DNA of 64,000 nucleotides from NCBI GenBank assembly GCA_937918935.1, contig CAKZSI010000041.1:62001-126000 (forward strand), read 5' to 3'. A program made the translations under genes and the position numbers. Shown here in pieces: positions 1 to 7,568 of this stretch (its first letter is position 1; each line of letters starts with the position of its first letter). This stretch comes from an uncultured Chloroflexales bacterium (GTDB lineage: Bacteria; Chloroflexota; Chloroflexia; Chloroflexales; Chloroflexaceae). The notes under the pieces were generated by a model that saw nothing but the letters and a program-made list of their open reading frames with translations, was not told the DNA's origin and made no database searches.

Positions 1-16
1 CGAAAGCAGGCTGTCT

Positions 17-1327
17 ATGCGCGCGGTAGAGTTGATCGCCAAAAAGCGGGACGGCCACGCCCTCAGCAGCGCGGAGATCGCCTGGCTGATCGAGCAGTAC
101 GTCGCCGGGACCGTCCCCGATTATCAAATGAGCGCGTGGGCGATGGCGGTGGTGTTGCGCGGCATGGATGAGCGCGAGACCGCTGATCTGACCATCGCCA
201 TGGCCCGTAGCGGCCGTATGCTCGACCTGCACGATCTGGCGCCGATCACTGTGGACAAGCACTCCACCGGCGGGATCGGCGACAAGACGACGCTGGTGGT
301 CGCGCCGCTGGTGGCGGCGGTGGGCCTGCCAGTGGCCAAAATGAGCGGGCGCGCCCTTGGCTTTACCGGCGGCACAGTGGACAAACTGGAGAGCATCCCC
401 GGCTTCCGTGCCACGCTGAACGCGGCGGAGTTCCGGCGCCTGGTGCGTGAGGTGGGCCTGGTGGTGGCCGCGCAGAGCGAGGATCTGGCGCTGGCGGACA
501 AGAAGTTCTATGCGCTGCGCGATGTTACCGCGACGGTGGAGTCGATTCCGCTGATCGCCGCCAGTGTAATGAGCAAAAAACTCGCCGCCGGGGCAGACTG
601 TCTGGTGCTGGACGTCAAGTACGGGCGGGGCGCCTTTATGCACACGCTCGAGGAGGCCCGGGAGTTGGCCCGGCGCATGGTGGCGATTGGCCGCCACGCG
701 GGGCGGCGCGTGGCCGCGGTGATCAGTTCGATGCAACAGCCCCTGGGGTACAATATCGGCAACGCCCTGGAGGTGCGCGAGGCCATCGCCGCGCTGCACG
801 GTCACGGCCCGGCGGATGTGGTGGAACTTAGTTTGATCCTCGGCGCGCAACTGGTGCAACTGGCCGGTCTCCGCGATAATGAGGCAGAGGCCCGGGCGCT
901 GGTGCGCGAGGCCCTGGACCGTGGTGAGGCCCGGGCTATGTTCCGCCGCATGGTGGCAGCCCAGGGCGGCGATGTGAGCTACATTGATGCCCCGGAACGG
1001 CTGCCTTCCGCCCCGGTGCAGCGTGATGTCCCGGCGCCGCGGAGCGGCTACGTGACCGCGATTGATGGTATGGCCCTTGGCCTGGCCGTAAATGCCCTCG
1101 GTGGCGGACGCGCGCGCAGGGACGCACCGATTGACCCGGCCGTGGGCCTGGTGCTGCGCGCCAGAATTGGCGATGCTGTGACCGCGGGCGCGCCGCTGGC
1201 GACCATCCACGCCGCCAGTGATGGCGATGCGGAGCAGGTGTTGCCAGCGTTGATCGCCGCCTTCACGCTCGGCGACGCGCCGGTGACGCCGCCAGCGTTG
1301 GTGGAAGAGATCATCAGGGAGGTTTGA
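17..1327 (+). CDS. pdp: Pyrimidine-nucleoside phosphorylase (thymidine phosphorylase family)
   Basis: 436 residues, the usual length for the family. The enzyme phosphorolyses pyrimidine nucleosides to the base plus (deoxy)ribose 1-phosphate for cytosolic nucleoside salvage. Visible signatures are the phosphate-binding stretch '[12 protein letters not shown]' (about residues 81-92) and the family motif '[16 protein letters not shown]' (about 110-125), followed by the C-terminal pyrimidine phosphorylase domain. Only 16 bases precede the ATG, with a weak purine-rich RBS, so the upstream context is not visible. The FmdB-like gene starts 7 bases after its stop, suggesting one transcript. The N-terminus looks like the Gram-positive Pdp type rather than enteric DeoA; substrate range (uridine versus thymidine) cannot be read from sequence. 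Confidence 0.93.
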   Translation: MRAVELIAKKRDGHALSSAEIAWLIEQYVAGTVPDYQMSAWAMAVVLRGMDERETADLTIAMARSGRMLDLHDLAPITVDKHSTGGIGDKTTLVVAPLVAAVGLPVAKMSGRALGFTGGTVDKLESIPGFRATLNAAEFRRLVREVGLVVAAQSEDLALADKKFYALRDVTATVESIPLIAASVMSKKLAAGADCLVLDVKYGRGAFMHTLEEARELARRMVAIGRHAGRRVAAVISSMQQPLGYNIGNALEVREAIAALHGHGPADVVELSLILGAQLVQLAGLRDNEAEARALVREALDRGEARAMFRRMVAAQGGDVSYIDAPERLPSAPVQRDVPAPRSGYVTAIDGMALGLAVNALGGGRARRDAPIDPAVGLVLRARIGDAVTAGAPLATIHAASDGDAEQVLPALIAAFTLGDAPVTPPALVEEIIREV

Positions 1328-1334
1328 AGAACCT

Positions 1335-1730
1335 ATGCCGATCTACGAATATCTTTGCCCGGAGTGCAATGGCAAGTTTCAAAAACTTGTGCGCGGCTTC
1401 GCCGACCCGCCGGGTCTGGTTTGCCCCCGCTGCGGCAGCGGCGATGTGCGTCGCGCCGTCTCACGCTTCGCCACCCTCAAGTCGGAGGATGACCGGATCG
1501 AGTCCCTCGCCGATCCCGCCAACCTTGCCGGCCTTGATGAGAGTGACCCGCGCTCGATCGCCCGCTGGGCCAAACGCCTGGGCAAGGAACTGGGTGAGGA
1601 CGCCGGAGAGGACTGGGACGAGATGGTGGACCAGATGCTCGAAGAGGAGCTTGAGGGCGAGGGTGCTGAAGAAGGCGAGGAGCGGCCAGAGGGCGCGTCC
1701 AGAGGGGTTGATGATCTGGGATGGGCATAA
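1335..1730 (+). CDS. FmdB-family zinc ribbon protein
   Basis: 131 residues. The N-terminus 'MPIYEYLCPEC' with paired cysteines at about C8/C11 and C30/C33 is the FmdB/CxxC_CxxC_SSSS zinc-ribbon signature. The rest is a charged tail that becomes very acidic (runs of Glu/Gly) near the end. FmdB proteins are thought to be small regulatory or assembly factors; no precise role is established. A GGGAGG ribosome binding site lies at the end of the upstream gene, 7 bases before the stop, so the two genes are probably translationally linked. The function here is unknown beyond metal binding. Confidence 0.85.
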   Translation: MPIYEYLCPECNGKFQKLVRGFADPPGLVCPRCGSGDVRRAVSRFATLKSEDDRIESLADPANLAGLDESDPRSIARWAKRLGKELGEDAGEDWDEMVDQMLEEELEGEGAEEGEERPEGASRGVDDLGWA

Positions 1731-1760
1731 TTAGTTTGTAAAGCAAGTTTCTTGGCATTT

Positions 1761-1848
1761 CCGCCCCCCTCCCAGCCTCCCCCCAACGGGGGGAGGCGCC
1801 CGGCTCCCTCCCCCGGCGGGGGAGGGTTGGGGAGGGGGCGGGGGTGTA
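1761..1848. repeat. Nested GC hairpins with a G-run block before ftsY
   Basis: Two perfect hairpins follow one another: 10-bp arms with a 3-nt loop at 1775-1797, and 9-bp arms with a 3-nt loop at 1806-1826. They are enclosed by an outer C-rich/G-rich pair. The + strand from about 1816 to 1845 has five runs of three or more G separated by short spacers, so it could fold as a G-quadruplex. It lies in the 161-base gap between the FmdB gene and ftsY and may end the first transcript. Confidence 0.7.
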
Positions 1849-1891
1849 GCGAAAGTAGAGCTACACGCCGGCGAAAGGATACACGTAACGC

Positions 1892-2875
1892 ATGTTCAAA
1901 CGACTCTTCGGGCGTCGCCAGGATGCCCCACGTACCGAGGAAGAGGCGCAGCGCGAGGAAGAGCAGGTTGTCCAGAGTCTCGAAAAGTCGCGCCAGGGCG
2001 TGTTTGGCCGCATCGCGCAGATGTTTCAGACCGATGACCCCATCACCGACGAGCTCTGGGACGAACTGGAAGAGGCGCTGATCCAGGGCGACGTGGGTCT
2101 GGAAACGACGCAATACCTGGTCAACCGGACGAAGGACCGGGTGAACCGTTACGGCACGAAGCGCGCCCGCGAGGCCCGTGATATGCTGAAGGCGGAGATG
2201 GTGCGCGTGTTCCAGGAGCAGGTAAAGCCGGCGCCCGCCACGACGCCGAAACCCTACGTTGTGCTGGTGGTGGGGGTGAACGGCGCCGGTAAGACGACCC
2301 TGATCGCCAAACTGGCCCATCGCTACAAGAACCGCTTCGGCAAACGCGTCTTGCTGGCGGCTGGCGACACCTTCCGCGCTGCCGCCACCGAGCAGCTTGA
2401 GACCTGGGCCGAACGCGCCGGAGTGCCCTGTGTGAGCCTTGGGCAGGGCGCCGACGCGGCGGCAGTGGTCTACAAGGCGATCGACGCCGCTCTGGAGCAG
2501 GACATTGACGTGCTGATCGTTGATACCGCCGGGCGCTTGCAGGCCAAGTACAACCTGATGCAGGAATTGGAGAAGATCCGCAATATCATTGCCCGCAAGT
2601 TGCCCGGCGCGCCCCACGAGGTCATCCTGGTGATTGATGCAACCACGGGACAGAATGGCGTGTTGCAGGCCAAGGCCTTTCTCAAGTCGGCCGGGGTCAC
2701 CGATGTGGCTGTGACGAAGATGGATGGAACCGCCAGGGGGGGCATCGCCTTTGCCGTGGCCCAGGACATCGAGCGGCCCATTCGCTACCTGGGCACCGGC
2801 GAGAAACTCGATGCTCTGGCGCTGTTCGACGCGCAGGCCTTCGTTGACGCGCTGTTTGGCGAGAGCCAGGGTTGA
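1892..2875 (+). CDS. ftsY: Signal recognition particle receptor FtsY
   Basis: 327 residues. FtsY is the membrane-associated SRP receptor GTPase that docks ribosome-nascent chain-SRP complexes at the Sec translocon. An N-terminal charged region (1-45) precedes the four-helix N domain and the G domain: G1 'GVNGAGKTT' at 128-136, 'DTFRAAATEQL' at about 159, G3 'DTAGR' at 211-215, and 'TKMDGTARGG' near the C-terminus. The acidic N-terminal extension is short, as in many non-proteobacteria. The ATG is preceded by GCGAAAGGATACACGTAACGC, giving a GAAAGGA RBS. It is likely transcribed from its own start after the GC hairpins, since the upstream gap is 161 bases. Confidence 0.97.
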   Translation: MFKRLFGRRQDAPRTEEEAQREEEQVVQSLEKSRQGVFGRIAQMFQTDDPITDELWDELEEALIQGDVGLETTQYLVNRTKDRVNRYGTKRAREARDMLKAEMVRVFQEQVKPAPATTPKPYVVLVVGVNGAGKTTLIAKLAHRYKNRFGKRVLLAAGDTFRAAATEQLETWAERAGVPCVSLGQGADAAAVVYKAIDAALEQDIDVLIVDTAGRLQAKYNLMQELEKIRNIIARKLPGAPHEVILVIDATTGQNGVLQAKAFLKSAGVTDVAVTKMDGTARGGIAFAVAQDIERPIRYLGTGEKLDALALFDAQAFVDALFGESQG

Positions 2876-2909
2876 GTGTTTGGAAGCCGCGCCCCCGTGC
2901 GGGGAGGGT

Positions 2910-2932
2910 CCGGGAGGGTGCAGTTCTCCCGG
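2910..2932. repeat. Dispersed hairpin, GGGAGGGtgcaGCCCTCCC family copy
   Basis: Seven-base arms CCGGGAG/CTCCCGG enclose a GGTGCAGTT loop. The same hairpin type recurs between other genes of this window (16621, 22383, 28016, 28069, 31126, 52308, 56118). It lies between ftsY and the LysW-like gene and may act as a weak terminator or RNA-processing element. Confidence 0.65.
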
Positions 2933-2993
2933 ACAAACCATTCTTTGTTTCGTTGGTGTACGACGAAGCCCCTTTGAAGAGCAACAAACGCCT

Positions 2994-3197
2994 ATGGCCG
3001 TCGAGTTCGTGAAATGCCCCACCTGCAAGCAAAAACTCGCCATCATGGACTATGTGACCGAAGGGATGCTGGTGGTGTGCGCCAATCCAGACTGCGGCAC
3101 CAGCCTGCGCATTGTCGGACGGCGACCATTGCGGGTGGAGGCGGTACCCGAGGAAGAGACCTACACGCCCGATTATCGGCCCGAGTCCTATGGCTGA
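2994..3197 (+). CDS. LysW-like small zinc-ribbon protein lacking the EDWGE tail
   Basis: 67 residues. Cysteines C8-x2-C11 and C29-x4-C34 form a zinc ribbon. The following 'SLRIVGRRPLRVEAVPEEE' resembles LysW, the amino-group carrier protein of lysine/arginine synthesis. Canonical LysW ends in EDWGE, whose terminal Glu carries the substrate; this protein ends 'YRPESYG', so it probably is not a working carrier. I chose the ATG at 2994 because the zinc ribbon begins there and the upstream in-frame sequence is repeat-derived. Its TGA overlaps the ATG of the next gene (TGATG), implying translational coupling with the lipoprotein. The LysW comparison is from memory and needs a profile search. Confidence 0.7.
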   Translation: MAVEFVKCPTCKQKLAIMDYVTEGMLVVCANPDCGTSLRIVGRRPLRVEAVPEEETYTPDYRPESYG

Positions 3198-3661
3198 TGG
3201 CAAGCCGCCAGGTGCCGGGGTGGTCGCGGAAACGGAGTTTCCCCGGCCACCTGCCTGAGGGAAGAACTGTTCTGAAGTTGCTGTTGCTGGTGGCCGCGAC
3301 CCTGCTGCTCGCCAGTTGTTTGCAGATCAGCGGCGAGTCGACGACAATCGATCTTGGGCCAGACGGCGGCAATGTGAGCACCAGCTTTGTTGGCGCAGAG
3401 GGCAGCGCGGAGCGCACCCTGGCGCTGGGTCGCCCGGGTGTTGCGGCGCAGGTGATCGTGATGGTCGAAGTGCGCTCGGGCGATCTGGAGGTGAGCCTGT
3501 TGCAACCCGATGGCGCGGTCGCCTTCGTGACCGCCTCGCGCCCTGGCGCTCAGGTCACGCGCTCGGGGGTTGTACGCGCCGATGAGGCGGGGCGCATTCG
3601 CTATCGGTTGAGCGCCCGCGGCGCCCGTGACGGGGCGTTTCAGGTGTTTGTACAGTTGTGA
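3197..3661 (+). CDS. Small predicted lipoprotein
   Basis: About 154 residues from the ATG that overlaps the preceding stop. A hydrophobic segment 'LKLLLLVAATLLLASC' with lipobox LLASC predicts a lipoprotein anchored at its cysteine. The N-terminal stretch before the signal (about 26 residues) is long. A CTG at 3272 lies 6 bases after a GAGGGAAGA motif and could be the real start, giving a conventional signal peptide. The mature part is beta-rich and resembles pre-peptidase C-terminal or DVUA0089-like domains ('VEVRSGDLEVSLLQPDG'). I do not recognise a specific family. The gene ends at a convergent junction with the M50 fusion gene. Confidence 0.65.
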   Translation: MASRQVPGWSRKRSFPGHLPEGRTVLKLLLLVAATLLLASCLQISGESTTIDLGPDGGNVSTSFVGAEGSAERTLALGRPGVAAQVIVMVEVRSGDLEVSLLQPDGAVAFVTASRPGAQVTRSGVVRADEAGRIRYRLSARGARDGAFQVFVQL

Positions 3662-3680
3662 CCCTGTGAGGGGCGTCGGT

Positions 3681-3766
3681 CTTCACCCTCCCCCTGGCCC
3701 CCTCCCTCTCCACCGCAGGTGAAGAGGGAGGGGGCGCCGAGCGTAGCGAGGCGGGAGAGGGTGAAG
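3681..3766. terminator. Bidirectional terminator-like inverted repeat at a convergent junction
   Basis: Outer arms CTTCACCCTC (3681-3690) and GAGGGTGAAG (3757-3766) are perfect, as are inner 12-bp arms at 3698-3709 and 3723-3734. It lies between two genes that converge. The same element, inverted, occurs at the other convergent junction near 12911-12980 (shared CTCTCCACCGCAGGTG-like core and a GCGCCGAGCG..GCGAGG segment). Confidence 0.7.
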
Positions 3767-3774
3767 ACTGCCAG

Positions 3775-6700
3775 TCACCCGAGCAGCGCGGCGATTGCCG
3801 TGTGGGGCAGCGCGACCAGGTCCACCGGGCTGGTGGCGACCACGCTGGCCGGGGCCGGGCCGCCGCGCAGGAGTTCCATATCACCGAAGAGTTCGGCTGG
3901 ACCCAGTCGCGCCACTGCACGCGGCGCGGCCCCATCGTCGCGGCGAACCACGGTGACATGCCCCGCGACGATGACGAAAAGGTGCTGCTGCGCCTGACCC
4001 TGCCGGATGATCAGCGTGCGCGCGGGGAAGTGGAGCGTCTCGGCCTGCGCCGCGAGTTGCGATAGCGTGGCCCGCGGCAGGGATTGGAAGAACGGCGTTC
4101 GCTCCAGGGCGTGTACCACTGCCGTGGGGTTCTGGGCGGCGCTAACGCGCGGAACGATTCGCTCCAGGTCGGCGTTGCTCACGAAGAGCAGCACACTGTC
4201 AACGCTGGCGCGATACTCGCGGGGCGCGGCGCGTTCCTCGTTATCGTCGGCGCCGAAGGTCGCGCCGCGATGCAATTCGGACACCACGCGGTCCCGCTCC
4301 CGAACCACCACTTCCCCTGCTTCGATGATCCACTGGCCCCCCTCCGCCTGCCCGCTGACCATAAGGCGCGTTCCGGCGCGAACGTGGCGCCGTTGCAGCG
4401 CGTCGGCGAGGGCGTGCAGTTCGGCATCGTCGCAGGCGGCAAAGTGTTCCACCTCGCGCAGCAAACGCAGGCGCGCGGTGCGGGCGTCGCCGAAGGCGCG
4501 CGAAAGCTGCCGTGCCCAGGGCGTGTGGGGAAAGCAGCGCCGGTCGGCCACCTCGCGCTCGGGCCAGGGCAGGGCGTCGTAGGCAGACTGGATGGCGCGA
4601 CGGGCAAAGGTGAGGCCGGCCAGTTGCTCGATTGTCGCCACGGTGTAGCGCAGAACCTCGGCATAGCGCACACCCTGGATGTCGAGGGGCGCGGCGGCGA
4701 GGCCCGCCCCGATGCGGGCCTCGTCGTGGTCGAGGGTCACGTCCCAGTTAGCGGTGGCCGCCACGATGTCCAGGCGGTCATCGAGGGCGCGGGCGCGCCG
4801 CGCGCCGTGGTAGGTGCGGAACATCAGGTAGAGGCCGGCGTAGGTGTAGCGGAAGGAGTTTTGCAGCCGTTCGGCCTCACCGCTTTCAGGCGCCAGGGGC
4901 CACGTCCGCTCCTGGGGGCCGATCTGCCGCAGGGCGACCACGTGCGAGCACCAGGCCGCCGTCCAGAGTCCCGCGGCGAGGATGGCGGCGCTTTGCCTCA
5001 CGGGAGTAGCGCGTAGCTGCGGGTCGATTTCCAGCACATAGGCCGCTGTCTGAGCGGCAATGCCGAACCAGAGCAGCAGCCAGCTCCACAGCAGCCAGGA
5101 GGTGCGCATACCGGCGATGAGTGGCAGCAGTAGCCCCAGGGCCGCCGTGCCACAATAGACCGGCGCGGCGATGATCACTTGCAGCACGACGGGATCGGCG
5201 GGTCGGGCGCTCTGCGCCAACCCCATGGTGAGGCCGCCGCCGAGGAAGGCCACGACCAGCATCAGGGCGCTGGTGGCCAGTTCCAGGGACGAGGCCAGGC
5301 GCAGGTCCACATCGAGCAGGGCGATGAAGCCGGCGAAGAAGAGCAGGGCAAAGCCGGCGTTCTGCAGGAACGACCAGAGCAGGGCCCGTGCTGGAAAGAG
5401 GAATGCCCCGCTCAAAGCCAGGATTTCGAGGGCTGTAACCAGCAGAAAGGCGTCGAGGGCGAGAGCGAGGGTGGCGCGGCGATAGTCGGCGTGGAGGGTG
5501 ATCTGGGCCGCCAGAGCCACGCACCAGAGCAGCGGGGCAATCAGGGCCGTCTCGACGCTGCGCCCGAAGCGCATGGGCGGCGCGGCGAGGGCCAGGACGA
5601 AGAGCGTCAGCGTGGCGGCGACGAAGGCCGGGCTGCGCCCGTAGCCGCGCCGGGCCAGGCGGGCAGCGGCGGCGTGGACGAGCCACCACGCCGCTAGCAG
5701 CAGGCCCAGGCCCAGAGGTGCTACTACAGCGGCCACGATGACGATTGCCACCACGCGGTTGAACGGCCCGCCGGCCCACAGTGTACCAAGGAGACGAGCC
5801 AGGTGCACCTGCCAGAAGGCCAGGGCCAGGATCACGGCAAGGACGGTGTAGGCTGCTGCGAACAGGCCGTAGAGGGCGTAGACCCGCTCCGCAGGGGCCA
5901 GGGGCGCGCCGGCGCGGAGTTTCCGCCACAGAGGGCCGCTGATGAACTCCAGGGACTCCCGGCGCAGGTTGGGCATCCCCAGCCAGTCGCTGAGGATGTG
6001 GTAGCCGTCCAGTTCCAGCAGCGGGTTGAGGTTGCACAGCGCTGCAAGGTAGGCCGCTACGGCCAGGGTGTAGGCCGCCGCGCCCGAAGCGCCCACGGGC
6101 AGCAGCGCCGCCGCCAGGGCCGCCGTCGAGCCTACCAGCAGGTCGCACAGCGGCCCTGCCAGCGAGACGATTATGCGCGCGCGGCGCCCGGCCAGCCACA
6201 TGTCGCTGGTGTCCACGAAGGCAGCGGGCATGCCGTAGTAGATCATCACACCGCCGCGCGGTACGCGCCGCCCGAAGTGCTTCACCGCCAGGGCATGGGC
6301 CAGTTCGTGCAGCACAAACGACACCAGCAGCGCCCCCCAGAGGGCCAGCAAGCTCAAACCGGCGTTAGCGGCGTCAATCACCGCGTAGCGTCCGCCCCCG
6401 GCCACCAGGCCAAAAGCGCCGAACCCGGCCATGACGAAGATCGCCAGCACGATGACGAAGGGTCGGGTGAAGAACAGCCAGCCACCGCCGCGGTAGAGCG
6501 CGCCCGCCAGCGCGTCAACCCCCTTGATGGGAATGGGGTATGCCCCGAGCGCGCCGGCAACGCGGCGGCCCCACCCCTGGAGGCTCCGTCGTTCCAGACG
6601 CTGCCGCAGCCCGCGGTAGACGTCCGCCGGCGTGTCGTCGAGGAAGCCGCCACGGCGCAAACTCTCAACCAGATCCAGCACCGGCAGCAGGCGCCCAAAG

Positions 6701-7050
6701 CGCGTGAAGCCCAGCAGCGCCAGTTGCTCCACGGTACGTTCGCCGTCCATCGCCGTCCAGACGGCGTGCTCGGCGCTGCTCAGGCGCACATAGCCACCAG
6801 CGGGGCTGCGCAGCGCGACGTAGGTCGCACCGTCCTCGACCAGCGTTTCCTCGGTGATGCCCGTGACCCGGCGGGGGCGATAGTAGCGCCGGTCGGCGCG
6901 GGCCCGCAACCCCGCCCAGATGCCCGCTGTGGATGGCGCTACCGAAGCGCCCACGTGTTGCCTCAGGTCGTCATACAGCCGACCTGGACCGTCGGACGCG
7001 CCAGCGCGCGCCGCCAGAGTTGCCCAGAAATCTCCGTGCCGGTGGTTCAT
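3775..7050 (-). CDS. PqqD-like / M50 zinc metalloprotease / tandem cyclic-nucleotide-binding fusion protein
   Basis: 1091 residues. Domain order: a PqqD-like (RRE-type) winged helix at about 62-145 ('YVRLSSAEHAVWTAMDGERT'); an integral-membrane M50 protease with the HELAH zinc motif at 248-252 and 'NPLLELDG' at 342-349; a long stretch with many more membrane helices (to about 700); and two cyclic-nucleotide-binding-like domains at about 830-950 and 965-1090 ('LIIRQGQAQQHLFVIVAGHV', 'GPAELFGDMELLRGG'). M50 enzymes with PqqD-like N-termini are usually linked to peptide maturation or export. Two CRP-like sensor domains suggest ligand gating, though whether the phosphate-binding Arg is kept is unclear: the second domain has 'GDMELLRGGPAPASV' where RxA/RxS would be expected. 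Weak RBS (AGGACT). No transporter neighbour. Confidence 0.82.
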   Translation of the reverse strand: MNHRHGDFWATLAARAGASDGPGRLYDDLRQHVGASVAPSTAGIWAGLRARADRRYYRPRRVTGITEETLVEDGATYVALRSPAGGYVRLSSAEHAVWTAMDGERTVEQLALLGFTRFGRLLPVLDLVESLRRGGFLDDTPADVYRGLRQRLERRSLQGWGRRVAGALGAYPIPIKGVDALAGALYRGGGWLFFTRPFVIVLAIFVMAGFGAFGLVAGGGRYAVIDAANAGLSLLALWGALLVSFVLHELAHALAVKHFGRRVPRGGVMIYYGMPAAFVDTSDMWLAGRRARIIVSLAGPLCDLLVGSTAALAAALLPVGASGAAAYTLAVAAYLAALCNLNPLLELDGYHILSDWLGMPNLRRESLEFISGPLWRKLRAGAPLAPAERVYALYGLFAAAYTVLAVILALAFWQVHLARLLGTLWAGGPFNRVVAIVIVAAVVAPLGLGLLLAAWWLVHAAAARLARRGYGRSPAFVAATLTLFVLALAAPPMRFGRSVETALIAPLLWCVALAAQITLHADYRRATLALALDAFLLVTALEILALSGAFLFPARALLWSFLQNAGFALLFFAGFIALLDVDLRLASSLELATSALMLVVAFLGGGLTMGLAQSARPADPVVLQVIIAAPVYCGTAALGLLLPLIAGMRTSWLLWSWLLLWFGIAAQTAAYVLEIDPQLRATPVRQSAAILAAGLWTAAWCSHVVALRQIGPQERTWPLAPESGEAERLQNSFRYTYAGLYLMFRTYHGARRARALDDRLDIVAATANWDVTLDHDEARIGAGLAAAPLDIQGVRYAEVLRYTVATIEQLAGLTFARRAIQSAYDALPWPEREVADRRCFPHTPWARQLSRAFGDARTARLRLLREVEHFAACDDAELHALADALQRRHVRAGTRLMVSGQAEGGQWIIEAGEVVVRERDRVVSELHRGATFGADDNEERAAPREYRASVDSVLLFVSNADLERIVPRVSAAQNPTAVVHALERTPFFQSLPRATLSQLAAQAETLHFPARTLIIRQGQAQQHLFVIVAGHVTVVRRDDGAAPRAVARLGPAELFGDMELLRGGPAPASVVATSPVDLVALPHTAIAALLG

Positions 7051-7358
7051 AGTCCTGAGTGAGTCATTCCTGCCGTGTGATGCTATGAACCCTCACATCC
7101 GGCAGGGGCGTGGGGGAGACCTGGTTTCCATGCCTTCCCATCAAACCGGGCCAGGGCGAAACCAGGTTTCTCCTGCGGTAACCCGGAGGGTTGCGCCAGC
7201 GCAGGTCCCCTCCAGCAGGAGTGAGGAGAGGGGCGCTCCCTTCCGGATCTTCACTCTCACCTACTTCTCATCAACGATAGAGAACCAACAATCTGGTTGC
7301 AACGTCATGGTAAATGATCAGGCTGAGAGCAATCACAGGGGGAGAAGGAGCAACAATC
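7051..7358. other. Divergent intergenic region with two GAAACC/GGTTTC palindromes
   Basis: 308 bases between the divergently read M50 fusion and the 68-residue gene. It holds two imperfect copies of the dispersed GAAACC-N-GGTTTC palindrome (centres 7122 and 7164) and, at 7344-7350, the RBS of the + strand gene. I see no convincing -35/-10 pair and no further gene. Confidence 0.5.
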
Positions 7359-7565
7359 ATGCACGAGTGTGTAGTAACCCTGACCAACGATCTGCGCGTG
7401 TGGCAGGACGAGCGTCTGGGAAGGCGCTGGCGGGTGGCCTATCGCGAGGGCGACGAAGAGACGGTGGTCAGCTTTCCAGATACTGAGGCCCTGGGCGATT
7501 TCATTGCTGAACGCTTTGGGTTGACGCTGCTCGACCAGTCCGAGCCGGCGCTGCTGGCTGCGTGA
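7359..7565 (+). CDS. Small hypothetical protein, 68 residues
   Basis: A strong GGAGAAGGAG ribosome binding site just before the ATG at 7359 decides the start; an in-frame ATG 45 bases upstream lacks one. The protein is a small, charged, probably cytosolic domain ('WQDERLGRRWRVAYREGDEE', then 'DTEALGDFIAERFGL') with no signal peptide, membrane segment or cysteine pair. I do not recognise a family. It is divergent from the M50 fusion gene and its stop lies only 3 bases from the stop of the convergent secreted subtilase, so there is no room for a terminator between them. A link with the protease is possible but not shown. Confidence 0.6.
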   Translation: MHECVVTLTNDLRVWQDERLGRRWRVAYREGDEETVVSFPDTEALGDFIAERFGLTLLDQSEPALLAA

Positions 7566-7568
7566 TTC

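Noticed and set aside
1379-3046. 555-codon - strand frame opposite FmdB and ftsY
   Set aside because: It runs through intergenic repeats and opposite ftsY; no domain or RBS.
5803-7062. 419-codon + strand frame opposite the M50 fusion
   Set aside because: Gln/Arg/Ala-rich antisense shadow of a gene with a clear HELAH zinc motif on the other strand.
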